DNA from: Lumbricus terrestris | Lineage: Eukaryota; Annelida; Clitellata; Crassiclitellata; Lumbricidae | Direction of reading: 5' to 3' | Length of the DNA: 64,000 bases | Assembly: GCA_949752735.1 (NCBI GenBank) | Contig: OX457036.1 | Span: 8,806,192-8,870,191 of the forward strand | Shown: piece after piece, positions 1 to 12,479 of the stretch | Position numbering within the stretch: the stretch's first letter is position 1 | Layout: each line of letters begins with the position of its first letter | Position numbers and translations under genes: made by a program | The notes under the pieces: model-generated | Told to the model about the DNA's origin: nothing | What the model saw: the letters and a program-made list of their open reading frames with translations, nothing else | Databases searched by the model: none

Positions 1-135
1 AGCTTTTGTCTTGCATAACTAAAGAAAGAGACACTAACAGCAGACAATAGAGAAACAGAAGATAATAAACAACAGAGGACAATAAACAACAGAGGACAAT
101 ATAAAACAGAAGACAACAGAATTCCAATAGTTGAC

Positions 136-3100
136 CTTTATTCTTCAAGTTGAACATGACAACTTTATATGAAGCCATCTCGGAATCCTCAAAGGCAACT
201 GTTAGCCGTCGGTTGGCTATAGTAATCTGGACGGGCGGCTCAGCGACGTGAAACGTCATGAGGAGAGCCAGAGTGTCCCTGGCGTACGGATAGACTCGCC
301 AAATCTTAATCATTCGGTCTACAAGAATTTCCATTAGCCATGTAAGCCACGTAACATTATACAATTATACAAGAACTTCCAAGTTTTTTAAATCATGGTC
401 ACAGAAACAATAATTCTTGAAACATATGGCCGCAACAGTAAACTCAAAAGCAACGAACAAAATTTACTGATAATTAAAATAAATAATTAAAATAATAAAT
501 AAAAAATAGCATACACACTTCATAGTAGTTAAACACCTAGCTTTATCCGTTAATAAAATGTAAGTGTAATGTAATCAAAATATAGCCGTGATGTGATGTG
601 AATAGGTGAGACATCAGTTTTGAGTGGAAATCCCAAGGGGTGATCAATATAGAAAAGCCTGATGAAGGTTAGGTTGGGAATTTGTGAGTGGCAATATATA
701 ATTTAACAAGATGACTAAATTGCTGACTACTGACCATGTCCAGATGATATCAGTTGATCTTCAGTCATATTCAGAGTCATTGATGCAACACCTTGAGAGT
801 CATGACCCTAAGATAAACAAATGCAAAGCACAAATGCACAAAGCACAGTCAAGTAACGTAACCAAGTAAAAGTTACTGATCAGCCTATTTTTAGCGAGTG
901 AAATTTTTTCAGCAAATGGGCCAATAACATAGAAATGGTTAACTCCCAGGGTGCAACTATGGGAATAATAATAATAAAAATAAAATAATAATAATAATGG
1001 CGACAGTTTATATGGCGCAATAACACAGCATTACCGCTACAAGGGCACGTTGCACACAGCTAACTGCAGGATGAGCCTTAGCAAACAAATAAGATTTAAG
1101 CTTTGATTTGAAACAGCCCACTGAGTCTTTCAAGCTGATGTTTTTTGGAAGACAGTTTCAGTATCTGGGAAATAGGAGCTCAACTTCTGGCTATGGTCAT
1201 CTAATATGGCTCTCTAAGACAGCTATCTAAAATGACAACCCAAGTGACTATCTAAATGGCATAAGATAGGAATCAAAGACGGTCATCTGGCTATCTAAGA
1301 TAATTATCTAAGTAAGCTATAAGATGGTTATCCACGATGGCTAACTACAACAGAGCTCTATCTAAAACAGCTATCCAAGATGGCTATCAATGACAGCTAT
1401 CTAAGACAGCTACCTAACATGGCAATCTAAGACAGCTATCTAAGATAATTATCCAAGATAACTATCTACAGCAGTGGGGCGCGGTGGTGTAATCGTTGCC
1501 TTGCAGCATGAAGGTTCGAGGTTCGAATCCACCTCAAGCCGCAACGTAGGGACCTTGGGCAAGTCCTTCACTCGCAATTGCTCAGCGCTTCGGCGTGAAA
1601 CTTCGCTGCAGTGTCCGCTCTGCAGTCGGGAGCGCCTCTGGGTAGAGTGCTTGAAGGGGCGCTATAACAAGTGGACATACAAACAAACAGCAATCTAAGA
1701 AGACAGCCATGAAAGACGACTATCCAAGATGGACATAACAACTGACCGGTGTGACGTAGTCCATTGCTCCATTGTCCCAGTTGTAGACACAGAGGCGTCC
1801 GTCCCTGCACCCTCCAAGCAAAAGTGTTCTACTGCTCTGAGTCCGGCTCTTGTAGCGCCCCGCGCTGCCCCCTGGCAATCCCTTCAACACCTCCGTCCTC
1901 TTCGCTGCCGCAGCATACGCATCCGCATTCGAATCAACCTTCACAATGAACTCGTAGATCAGGAGACAGGTTGCGGCAGCTGCAAGCAAAAGCACACATA
2001 CTCACCAAATTATATACATACATATGCATCACATATGTATATCTAATTCATTCATTCATTATATGCATTTATATAGCGCCTCTTCAAGGGAACTACTCAG
2101 AGGCGCTCCCAACCTCAGCGCGGCCAAATAAAACTGTCTTAAGATGAGAGAGGAAAGCCTGAGAAGGATTTTTACAAAGAGAGCGGAGGGTCAGAGGAAG
2201 ACCATTCCAGCTAATATATGCGATATATATATTTTATATGATATGATATTATTATATAATATTCATTCATTCATTCGGCAACTTATATCACGTCCCTTCA
2301 AGAAAAGAGGTGATATGATGTGATATGTTGGGAAAATGTATTACAATTTAACACAATACAATATACTACATACATAACACATATATAATCTAGAAGTCAG
2401 ATGTTCAAATCCCCAAATGAAAGAAATCTCATTCGATATTTCTGCTCCGTGTGCAGCGAACCCCCATAACCAACTCACCCATAATGAGCGCACTGACTGT
2501 ACACTGTTGGTGAGAAACTAAGACGGTGAGGAAGAGGACTTTGACACCCACCCTCACCAGCGACCCAGCATCATAGCGAAGAAAATATTTTAGCGGTTTG
2601 CAATGGACATAGTCGCAAAATACACAGAATGAGTTTTTTTTAAATTAGAAGTTATATACTTTGGCGTTTGAACCAATAAACCCTTACATATGCAGAGGGG
2701 TCAAAATATAAAATAAAAATAGACTGAATATTTAAAAATACTGTGGATGTCATCACAGCTCCATTCATCCATGATAGCGCACGGATTGACGCACGTATCG
2801 GCCTTGATGATGGCTCCGTCTTCAAAGCATGCAAACAACGTATCTACAACGCACACATTACAATGCATCTACAATGCACACATTAATAATAATTAATAAT
2901 TATTAATAATTAATGCTTCATGGTGTAGTAGTTACTGTGTTGGACTGTACGGTTAAATTCCTTGCCTGGGTAGGAATACCATGAGAAATGTTTGCTCCAT
3001 CTGAACCCCATACCCAAATCAGCTAAAATGAGTTAAATTGTAGGAAGGATATAGTAGCTAAGAAGCCACCAAAGATACAACTTCTAAGCTGTCCATCTAT

Positions 3101-5278
3101 CCATCCACCCAACCGTATGCATGCGCATGCACACATACACACACAAACACACTTTCACTGTTCTTTTGTTACTGTTTTGCATGAACTGCCATTGGCAAAT
3201 TGCAAGCTGTTGTCTTGCACAACTAAAGAAAGTTAGAAAACTCATCCACACACTTACTTACAGAAAACAACACCAGCATTAGACAATTTATAATAGAAGA
3301 CAATAGAGAATAGAAGACAATAGAAAACATGAGACAATAGAAAACAGTTAAGACAATAGAAAACAGAAGACAATTTAGAAAACAGAAGACAATAAGAAAT
3401 CAAGAGATTTACAGCTTCTAACAAGCTAAGAAGGACACAGCACTTCTAAGCGCAAGTGTCAGCATCAATCCGGATTTCTTACCCTCTGCGATGGCATATG
3501 CACTGGCCACCAGTCCCCGGTCGGCAGGAGCAAGGAGCGTCGTCAGCACTTCACCGGTCGTAGGACTCACAATACGAACGCTCGAGTCGGCGCAGTCGAG
3601 TACGCAACGCACGGGAATGTCAGGATGGGTTGTCGCTGATATCTTTGTGACAGACTCACTGCGATAAACAATGCAACGGTTGCACAACAACTACTTGCTG
3701 TAATGTATGTGTAATGTAGACTGTAATTGTAATGGTAAACTTCAAATATCAATGAAACATCACAACAGTTACTTTGTTTAAAAAAATAATACATGAAGTA
3801 ATATATAATTAAAAAAATAATAATATATAACTGAATATACGGTATGTATGTGAATACTTGTGCATATATGCGTGCGCCGCACACATACATATGCAATATA
3901 TCAATGTATCTGCATATTCATGAACACATGCACGTACATAACTATATGTAATTATCTGTTAAGGTATGTGTCGAAAGTGCACCAATTAATTCATATATTA
4001 TTTTTTAAAGTTACAAACAAAAGCCATAATTTCTGCTAACCCGACTCTTGTATGCAGAAGATGAATATGAGTGAACTTCCAGAGATCGACGTGAGTGACA
4101 GCAACGGAGAAAATGTCGTCCATGTTGACCACCACACCTAAGGAATGACTGCCCTCGGGAACTTCGACACTGAACAAGAACAAGAGCATAAAGGTCAAAG
4201 GCCAGGGTATTTCGACAAAGACATGGAGATATAACCATTTTGAAAAGGTAAGTGTAAGGTGACTTCACTGACTTGATTATACGAGGACCTTGCATTTAAC
4301 ATGGTAGCTGCTACGTTACGACCATGTTATATTATCAACCTGTCATGATACGGTACTTATTGCATAAAGACCTTGGAAGCATCTTTGATTGGGGTGTAGT
4401 ATAAAAGGTGCTTTATCAATTTATAGACGCAATGCAATACAATAACTTGGTACTTGTTATGTTAGGATTCTGTCATAATCATGGAACTTGTTGCAAAAAG
4501 ACATTGTAATAACAAACTATTTTTCATATCGATACCATTTTATAACAGGAAATTTATCATATCATGACCCTGTTATAACATAGTACCTGTTTTTATAGCA
4601 TGGTGCACTGCTTATCATGTTATGATCCTGTTATAACATGATATTTGTTATGCTACGACCCGGTTTAATATAACGTGGTACTCCACTGGTACTTGATTAA
4701 ATAAAGACCTTAAAAGTCATGACCCTTAAGCAAAATGGAACTAGTTATGCTGTTAGCAAGCTATAATATGCACTAAGAACCTTCTATAAGTAAGTAATAA
4801 GTAAGTATAATCTTCATTACTCCACTTGCAAACGTAAAATGGGACAAAAAGCATCGTCATAACATATAAAAGAAATAATTTTTAATCAGAAATTGAGAAA
4901 ATGTGAGAAATAAAAGTGTCACGACAACATTGGATTCCATCTTACTTCTCAACCTCATCACACGACTCTAAGCTCCACGTTCGGATCGTTCGATCATCGC
5001 CGATCGTCATGATCTTACTTCCGTACGGATATACGGACATACTAAGGATCGAGCCAAGATGACCAATGAAGACAACCTGCAGATTCCAATGCTCATCCCA
5101 CAGTTTAACTGCAACATGCAATCACAATTTAAGTCTCTTATATAAATCATTATTCTAAATATAAATTTAGAAATTTATGACTATTATCAATATTTTTTTT
5201 GCCCTAAGGTATTTAGGATCTCTCAGGGACTTCATTGCTAACTACTATATAAAAACTAGTCCAGAATGACCCTACTCA

Positions 5279-5309
<31 letters not shown>

Positions 5310-8300
5310 ACATAATTATTATAAACAGAGTCTCATATATAGGAAATGAAATATCGATTACGCAGATTATAATAATTATTATTATTATATTATTATTATT
5401 ATTATTTTTACTGATTATTATTATCATTTATTAAACGAAACATGTTTTACAAGAAAAAGCATAAAAAGTTCTTTGTTCATGAGTTAGCGACCTTCATCAC
5501 AGGACAACTGTGGGAACGTGCCACGAAATGCCACTGCATTAAATCGTTGCGTACAAATTGAGAGGCGTTGGAAAAGGTACGTGGTTTCGAGAGGGTTACC
5601 AGTTGCCACTGACAAACGCCGTCCAAGTTCAGTTAAAAATTCAATGCCTGATCTGTTTATGGGGCCAAGTGTTTCAAAGGCAATGGGGACGAAGTCATGT
5701 GTTGCGGGGAGGTTAGCATACTTTACATTTTTTCGTGTTGCTGCTACTTCGGCCGCACCCCCTGGTGTAGTCGATGTCACGTGGATGTATGAGGTGGCGC
5801 AAGTGTGGATGCTAGTGGCATCCCAGGCAACGTATTTGCCTCGCGACCATGGTATCAGAGTCGCTCCATCAGGTCGTTTGCCATCGGTTCGGAAAAGCCC
5901 AGGCGGTTCTTTTGTGCTTGGAGTATTATTATTATCATCATTATTATTATTTACCCAATGTAGTTATGATCAAACTGGTGTTCCAAACAATATCAGGAGA
6001 TGCGAATGAAATTATTATTATTAATATTACTAATATTATTATCATTAATTTTCGTCCATCCATTCATCAATCAATATGTCATTATCATTGTTGCTGATGC
6101 AATTATTATTATTCCATGCATCCAGATATACATTAATCAGTTCATAAATCCATATTTACATCCATTCATTCATTCATTCATTCATCCATCCAATCATCCA
6201 TCCATCCATACATCAAATCATCCATTCATCCAGTCATCCATCCACCCATTCATCCACTCATCAATACATCTAAGCATCATCCATACATCCAATCATCCAT
6301 CCATCCAATCATCCATCAAATCATTCATCCATCCAGTCATCCATACAGCCATTCGTTCTCTCATAAACATATCACAGCATCATCCATACAATCATCCGTC
6401 CATCAAATCATCAATACATCCACTCGTCTAGTAATGTGGTCATCCATCTACCCATTCATTAATCCTCTCATCATTATTTCTAAGCATCGAAATTTACTGC
6501 AGACTGTCCGTTGATGCCATCTGCGTTGCGACAACATATATAACTACATTCGTATGTATTTCTATAACAAATAAATGTTGAGGTTAGATAAAGCCAGGCA
6601 AATAATTAAGATTATACAAAATTCAAATAAATTAAATGAATAAAAAGTCAACAGCATGATCACACTAACTTGTTCCATCTTTAGCGGCAGTAATGAGGTA
6701 TTTCAGCTGGTTGTAGAAAAGTACTGCAGTGATGTCCTGATGATGAAGGTAGTGCTTATAGGATTCCAGGGCACCAGTGTACAAATTAAAGACCTGGAAC
6801 ATGAACACAAGATTTGTAATCTTACAGGCAAGAAATCTTTTACAGAAAAGGTTACTCTTAAAAAACATTGCACATTTATCTCCACTTTTCACAGATGGCA
6901 TACATTAGGCACGGCAGTGTAGCGGTAGGTTCGGTACCTTGGAGCCAGAGGTTTCCAAGTTTGAATGCACCTTAAGCCGGTGCGTAGGGACCTTGAGCAA
7001 GCCATTCACTCGCAAATTGCTAGTGCGCTTCGGCATGGTACTCCAATTCAGTGTCAGTTTTGTAGTCAGGAGCGCCTCTGAGTAGTGAGCTTGAAGGGGC
7101 GCTATAGCGAATGTGAGAAATAAATAATAAATAGTAATCACCATAACCCTGGATTGATTCTGCAATGGATTTATTACCGTAATATCCATTCAAGCATGTC
7201 AACGTGAATATTAAGTTTATGGGCCCATACTTTAAAGGCCGCAAAACCTAATATTAACCCAAGTAAAAATAAGTCATTATAGTGATGATGGCAGTAATGA
7301 TGACAACGACAGCGATGATGGTGGTGGTGTTGATGATAATGACGATGATGATGACGATTAATCATTATGATTATAATTATTATAATTATTCTTGATGATG
7401 ACGATGAAGATGATGATGATGACACTGAAAACAAGCTATCCAAAGTATCCATTCCAAGCAGGTCACAAACTTCCAAGTTTACTGCACTCTACCCTACCGC
7501 AACTGATCTGTCATTGGCTGCAAATGCCCTTTGGCCTCGACTGGCAGTGTCCTCAAGAGCAAGGATCGAGAAGCAGTCTTTCGTTGGTGACAGTCCATCC
7601 GTCGTAACCTTCCTTGGCAGCAGACACCGGCCTCCGTATCGAAACACCCAGCTCTGTAGCAAAATCACAATTGAACATGCATGTGGGTTTCTATAGCAAC
7701 TGTGCGGCACTCACTCAGTCAGCCAGTCAGTCAGTCAGCCAGCCAGCCAGTCAGTCAGTCAGTCAGTCAGTGAGCCAGCCAGTCAGTCAGCCAGCCAGCC
7801 AGTCAGTCAGTCAGTCAGACAGCCAGTCAGTCAGCCAGCCAGTCAGTCAGTCAGTCAGACAGCCAGTCAGTCATTCAGTCAGTGAGCCAGCCAGTCAGTC
7901 AGTCAGACAATAAGACAGTCAATCAGTCAGTCGGTCAGTCAGACAGTCAGTCAGATAAGTCAGTCAGATAATTAGTCAGTCAGTTAGTCAGCCAATCAAT
8001 AAAAATTCGTTTTTCAAAAACAGTATGCTTGCAATCACTCACAGTTCTTTGAACATCAATAATAATAATAACAATAATAATAATAATAATAATACAGTGA
8101 TTGTAATTATTGGAAACACTTAAAAAAAACATACAATACATATATGCTAACGAGTGCAAAATGAAATTTACGGCAATGAATCCGGGTCCACTTGCGACAA
8201 TTTCACCGATGTTTTCATTGTAGGCAACAGCGAGGATCGGACCAGGAGCAAGAGAGGTTGCCTTCTTCACAAACGACGAATTCATCAGCTACAAAGAAGA

Positions 8301-10259
8301 ATTTTTCACCAGCTTATTCAATCATTTATTATGATAATTTATATAGCACCCATTCAAGGTAGCTACTCAGAAGTGCTCCAGACCCACCTCAGCTAAAGAT
8401 GACAGTTTAAAGATTGTGATAGAATGTGTCAGAGGGGTTCCTTGGCAGTAGGCGCGAGCATGGAGCATTGTTCCAGACCACAGGACCAGCAGCATGGAAA
8501 GCGCATCACTGCTGCCTGTTAGAAGTGCAGATAAGAATATGATTTGCTAGCAACTTCATTTTCTCAGCCTCAGCCTACATTGCTGGGTGACCCCAATCCC
8601 TTGTTGTCTGATCATCCCACCAACAGTAATCGTAAGCACGAATTTATATAGTGCCACTTCAAGAGAAACTCCTCAGAGGTGCTCCGAACCTGTCTGTGCC
8701 AAACCACAATCAAAGAGAACGATTTTCAAATGTTTGCGAGAAAAGGGGCAAAGAGAGATGACGAAGTTTATGATGGAGACCGTTAGGTGATGTATTCCAG
8801 AAAGATGGACCAACCATAGCGAAGTTTTTATGCAGCACTATTGTGGAAGTTCAAACCATAGGGACAACCAGGTCAGCTTGCGTGGCACGGCGAAGGAATC
8901 TACGGCCTACAGCGGGTAGCACTGGCACACAAAGCTCCCTCGGATAAATCCGGGTTTGGCCTGCCAGACAATTACGCATGAGCTTTAGAATCTTAAACAC
9001 AGTATGTTTTTCCATAGGCAGCCTCCTGCATAAAAAACTTAATAATAGTGTATATTCAACATAGCAAAAATAAATATAAATAAAACAAACCAGAAGTGTG
9101 TCCGATCCTGAGCTCCATCCAACATAGAGATTGACATGTGTAGCATAGAGCAGTCTATTAAATGTTTCGGCAGGCTCTACGGTCGTTTTCAAGCGGCCAT
9201 CGATTTGAAAGATGCGGATCATCAAACCATCGAGAGTCAGGTATTCCTAATAACATGAGTATTCCTAATAACACGAGTAACACATTTAAAGTACTATCAT
9301 GAGTTAGAGCAATATAGTCCTACATAAATTACTTAATTCTATGAATCACATACTTTCATTATCAGATCGTATAAATTATAAAACATTATTATTATGAGAA
9401 GTTATACGAATAAACAGACAGAAAAACTAAAGAAATTGTTTAATTTGCCTTGACTCAAGTGCTCATCCATATATTATGAATGCAAAAATCGTATTTTCCA
9501 ACCTCTCCCTGTTGCAACTCGTTCATTTTGCGGAACCCCCATAGTCATGTAGAAATTAGCTTCTCTAACCCTCCTCCTTACAAAAGTTAATTAGAGAAAG
9601 TCGTCTATAAAAATAAAACGTTTATTTTACCGTAGTTAGTATCTATTTTTCTTAAACATCATATTTGCTAACTAAAATTTGTAATCTGTTATGGTTTACT
9701 GTTTAGGTTTTCCCTCCATGTCATTTAATTATGGACAGCCCTAATAACACTTGTGAACTGCAAACATGATCCTTGTTATCTTCATTGAGGCAATCGAAAC
9801 ATGATGTGCTAACACATGATGTGCTAACACATGATGTGCTAACACATGATGTGCTAACACATGTTCATTTCACATACTGTGTGATTCTGATCACAGCTTT
9901 AAACAATCATAATGAAAGTGACTCAGTCACATGTCAAAACTGTAAACAATCTCCTAGTCTAACTAACATTATAAGGAAACACTTGCCTTTGTGTTTTTAT
10001 TGTACAGAACATCGGTAATGACTTTTGGGTGATTGAGCCTTCGCACGTGGGCAATGCCGTGTGAAACAACAATGTCCTTTGCGTTGGCTTTTTTCATGAT
10101 TTCCGTCGCAAGCTTTAAAGAATTGCTCAAGACTCGCCACGCATAATGAGCTTTAGTTTCTCCATCTATCATCTGTGGCTTTGTTATGGTCCTTGATTTT
10201 GCTGCTGCAGCCAAGTACTGCTCCACTCGGTTTTGAGCTGTGGTGGTAACAAGTGCCAT
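136..10259 (-). CDS. WD40-repeat protein, WDR97/WDR87-like (5' part, 12 exons; 3' end outside window)
   Basis: I traced twelve minus-strand exons: 9987-10259 (start ATG), 9091-9246, 8172-8288, 7498-7653, 6670-6793, 4946-5108, 4041-4169, 3483-3658, 2742-2843, 1747-1979, 735-807 and 136-318. All junction phases agree, giving about 628 codons before the window ends. Several WD40 signatures are readable: KLWDEHWN and DRTIRTWSLE in exon 6, LYTGALESYKHY in exon 5, RDGRLCVYNWDNG in exon 10 and RMIKIWRV in exons 11-12. The DTCVNPCAIMDEW segment of exon 9 resembles the divergent blade of WDR97/WDR87-type large WD40 proteins, some of which are ciliary or testis proteins. Exon 1 encodes a non-WD N-terminus. 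The first intron appears to use a GC donor (AAG|GCAAGT). WD40 propellers are interaction scaffolds; no enzyme motif is seen. I am sure of the WD40 nature and the exon chain, and less sure of the orthologue name. Confidence 0.8.
1474..1695 (+). mobile_element. tRNA-derived SINE, family A
   Basis: The head has a Pol III A-box-like GTGGTGTAATCGTT and a B-box GGTTCGAATCC. A body follows (GGGACCTTGGGCAAGTCC...), then a tail GAGCGCCTCTGGGTAG...CTTGAAGGGGCGCTATAACAA. The tail matches the 3' end of the LINE copies in this window. It lies between two exons of the WD40 gene, on the opposite strand to that gene. Confidence 0.85.
2045..2215 (-). mobile_element. LINE 3'-end fragment (LINE-T family)
   Basis: Read on the minus strand, a decayed reverse-transcriptase C-terminus is visible (SWNGLPLTLRSLC, then HLKTVLFGRA). 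It is followed by the GGGAGCGCCTCTGAGTAG...GGCGCTATATAAAT tail. The WN.LP...LK..LF pattern is typical of CR1/L2/Jockey-type pol C-termini. The tail is the one found on SINE A. Confidence 0.65.
2397..2570 (+). mobile_element. SINE family B, diverged copy
   Basis: Shares the words GATATTTCTGCTCC, ACACTGTTGGTGAGAAAC and GGTGAGGAAGAGGAC with the copy at 24962, in the same order. The head is only partly recognisable (AGAAGTCAGATGTTCAAATCC). Confidence 0.55.
2920..3075 (+). mobile_element. SINE family B, decayed copy
   Basis: GGTGTAGTAGTTACTGTGTT and GGACTGTACGGTTAAATTCC resemble the tRNA-like head of SINE B. The body has TTTGCTCCATCTGAACCCC. It lies in an intron of the WD40 gene. Confidence 0.45.
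5280..5790 (-). mobile_element. Non-LTR retrotransposon 3' end with (TAA)n tail
   Basis: The minus-strand frame 5484-5780 reads DFVPIAFETLGPINRSG, FLTELGRRLS and TTYLFQRLSICTQRFNAVA. This block is found at the C-terminus of many invertebrate reverse-transcriptase ORFs. Downstream on the same strand lies a (TAA/ATT)n microsatellite at 5280-5420, the kind of simple tail some LINEs carry. The insertion is in an intron of the WD40 gene. Confidence 0.6.
6140..6440. repeat. (CATC/CATT)n-rich microsatellite
   Basis: About 300 bp of imperfect CATTCATC/CATCCATC tetramers. The long apparent reading frame through it, rich in His, Ile, Pro and Ser, is only the repeat being translated. It lies in an intron of the WD40 gene. 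Confidence 0.9.
6905..7130 (+). mobile_element. tRNA-derived SINE, family A (diverged copy)
   Basis: Same layout as the copy at 1474: the head word CACGGCAGTGTAGCGGTAGG, a decayed B box, GTAGGGACCTTGAGCAAG, and the tail GGAGCGCCTCTGAGTAG..CTTGAAGGGGCGCTATA. It lies in an intron of the WD40 gene. Confidence 0.8.
7710..7985. repeat. (CAGT/CAGC)n microsatellite block
   Basis: About 275 bp of imperfect CAGT tetramers mixed with CAGC and CAGA, with higher-order words such as AGTCAGCCAGCCAGTCAGTC. The apparent Ser/Gln/Val-rich protein is a by-product of the repeat. It lies in an intron of the WD40 gene. Confidence 0.9.
8335..8570 (-). mobile_element. LINE-T 3'-end fragment
   Basis: The minus-strand reading contains AAGPVVWNNAP and FYHNLKTVIFS, then the tail GGAGCACTTCTGAGTAG..GTGCTATATAAAT. 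It lies in an intron of the WD40 gene. Confidence 0.6.
8640..9010 (-). mobile_element. LINE-T 3'-end fragment, longest copy
   Basis: On the minus strand, RELCVPVLPAVGRRFLRRA and TQADLVVP are followed, after frame breaks, by MVGPSFWNTSP and LFSQTFENRSL. The GGAGCACCTCTGAGGAG..CACTATATAAAT tail comes next. These are the usual C-terminal landmarks of non-LTR retrotransposon pol. Frame breaks and stops show it is dead. It occupies an intron of the WD40 gene and is not one of that gene's exons. Confidence 0.7.
9796..9862. repeat. 15-bp tandem repeat, 4 copies
   Basis: The unit CATGATGTGCTAACA is repeated four times without error. It lies in the GC-AG intron 1 of the WD40 gene. Confidence 0.9.
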
Positions 10260-11410
10260 GACTACTTCAAACCGTGCCGAAATCTGCTAAATATTTACAC
10301 ACGAAAAACATCAGTGAGCGCAAATATAACAAAATATATCTTTTAGAAAGTTTATAATTCCAAACAGCTTGTTAATTCCTTGTAACGAAGTAAAGACACC
10401 CAAAAAAATACCAAAGAATATTTATTAAATTTTCGAAACATTGCACCATGTCCCATTTCACCACATGACAAAATAGTCGTCAGCTCCAAACTTCTAGGGT
10501 TCCACTTGAAAATCAAGGTCCGAGAGTTTTTTAAGTAACTCCGCCACTGGTTGTTCTCTGCCAGTGCCAGTCCCAAGCCTGGATAAAGGATCGAGGAGTG
10601 CAACACTAATCATCTTTGATTTGGCAGTGTCGATAAACATGCAACAGGCTCTTGAAGTTTAAGGTTCCTGCATCATGCTATCCACTTAAAATTTATCCTA
10701 CTGTAATCAAAGCATTATTTCAAATGAAAATATAATATTACCAAAACTTCAAAAGTGTAGTGAATTAGTGCTCTGATAGAAGATGCAAATTTATGTTAGT
10801 ACCTGTTCAATGTGAATGTCCTCGCATCGCCTCACTCCTCTACGAACCCTATGAATACCCAATGCTCAGCACGCTATCCGTTTTAAATTTACAAATACAA
10901 CTTACCAAAATACACTAAATTATAATAAATGAATTCATGCTACAAGGTTTCCGTCAGACGAAATCAAAAATATCCGCCATATTGCTTCAAATCTCCATAG
11001 TAACTTAACGCAACTGAAAATAAGTATGCACGCTCGCTCACCTAATATTCCACTTGCAACTTTTATAAACTTGATTTATTTCCCAACAACAGTTCTACAT
11101 AAATAAAAAGCAGTTGTTTTAGCCTCACAGGGAGTCACATAGATACATTCACATTCAGTAACATGTATCAGTTTTAAAAATTGCGATTGCACCAACGAAT
11201 TATTAATTTGACTTCAAGATGCAGGTTATCAGCTGAAACATTTTACCATCACTTTACTATTTTCTTATTACATTTCTTTAATTGTGACAAAAGCTCCTTA
11301 AATTTAACTATGTATTAATAATCTGTAAACCACGCAGCCGTTCGGATTTTAAATTATAATTATTATTGCGCTAGATAAAGCGATCATTTATTTTTCGAGA
11401 ATTGAGTAAG

Positions 11411-11420
11411 TCTCGCGAGA
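11411..11420. promoter_or_regulatory. TCTCGCGAGA palindromic promoter element
   Basis: Perfect 10-bp palindrome 1.15 kb upstream of the WD40-gene start and 1.06 kb upstream of the anillin start. This motif is a recognised element of broad, TATA-less promoters. Its role here is inferred from position. Confidence 0.5.
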
Positions 11421-11925
11421 TTATTTTGTTATCTGAGCGCAATAATATTTAAATTTCGAAAATAAACATTCTAATTATGCAGTTATAATATAAGTTTTAG
11501 GACGCGTAGATTACGATAAAGAGTAATAAATTTGTTATTTATTGAACTGTCGTTGTGAAACAAGTATGAGATGAGATCAATGTATTTCTGCGCGATAGGT
11601 TACGCTGTACAGGTTCACGAGCATTTTTGTTAGTGCGACCCCAAACCCGACTCCCGAAAGGAATTTCGCCCGGAACCCCAAAATTGATTTTCTAAGTGGG
11701 GACACACGCATACAAGTGATTTTCAAACACTGAGCAGTGATATGAACAACACTAACTAATTGTGTCATGTAGTTAATTTGACTCTGAATAGCGTTCGGGA
11801 GGTTGGCCGCTTTTTATATAAAATGTTTTCGGGAAATCGGGCTTTTATGCATTTTCATCTTCTTCTTTTAATCATATTCGGGTTGGCCCCATTTATGTAG
11901 CGTGATTCGACCAATCTAAAGTGCA

Positions 11926-12004
11926 TTTTTAGCGGCTGTAATGATTGAAAATTCAGTTTTCAGCTGGTTGTAGAAAAGCACTAACGTTGAAGGTAGTGCT
12001 TATA
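11926..12004 (-). pseudogene. Diverged partial duplicate of WD40-gene exon 5
   Basis: The words TTTAGCGGC.GTAATGA, TTTCAGCTGGTTGTAGAAAAG and GAAGGTAGTGCTTATA occur in the same order here and in exon 5 (6670-6793). Small indels here break the reading frame. The copy lies upstream of the gene's start codon and cannot be a normal exon of it. Confidence 0.7.
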
Positions 12005-12479
12005 CCGTATTTATATTGCCTTTTGAGTATAGAATGTATTGTGAAAATTTCGTTACAAGCAATTAATCTTTCTACAGTTAGAACTCGAACACATTTTTTG
12101 CATATAATTGATGACCACCCATCACTTTCTCTTGTATCGAACAACATTTGCCATTTTGTGGCGTCTGATTGAACCTGTCCTTGTTACTGCTTTTAAACTT
12201 TCACTTACATAATTTTTTACTTTATGATAATGCAGATAACTTTTAAAGGATGGTATTGATGTTTAAAAAATTTAATGTCGGTGACTCAGTGTTAGTGACT
12301 GTACTTTTTGGATTAGGGGAGGGTTTAAGACTTTTCTTTCACTAGCTTATAACCTATGAAGCATGGCTTATGTTTTTTGTAAAATATTTGGCGACAGTTA
12401 TTTCAGACTGATTCTTAACCATTTAGTTTTGTCCTCTGTTTCCATTGGCAGCACCGTATAGCAAATTGAATGGAGCAGA

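Larger units (their letters stand above)
10260..12479. promoter_or_regulatory. Head-to-head intergenic interval between the WD40 gene and anillin
   Basis: The two start codons face away from each other across 2.2 kb, so this interval should contain both promoters. The palindrome TCTCGCGAGA at 11411-11420 lies almost at the midpoint. It is a known core element of TATA-less, often bidirectional, animal promoters. The rest is AT-rich. A diverged copy of WD40-gene exon 5 lies at 11926-12004. A sequence at 10490-10555 resembles one end of a CAGTGGCGG-type transposon, but I found no partner end. Confidence 0.55.

Noticed and set aside
1474..1560. Functional tRNA gene
   Set aside because: A- and B-box words are present, but no cloverleaf closes; the sequence continues into the SINE body and tail found in other copies.
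6000..6431. 143-codon His/Ile/Ser-rich frame
   Set aside because: Translation of the CATC/CATT microsatellite.
7176..7245. Exon between 7498-7653 and 6670-6793 of the WD40 gene (FKVWAHKLN)
   Set aside because: Its WD-like frame is out of phase, and joining the flanking exons directly gives a continuous WD40 blade (DRSVA then VFNLYTG).
7710..7985. Ser/Gln/Val repeat protein
   Set aside because: Entirely the translation of a CAGT-type microsatellite inside an intron.
8851..9020. Additional exon of the WD40 gene
   Set aside because: An acceptor-like site precedes it, but the in-phase frame stops within 11 codons. The open frame instead matches a LINE pol C-terminus, and skipping it keeps phase between neighbouring exons.
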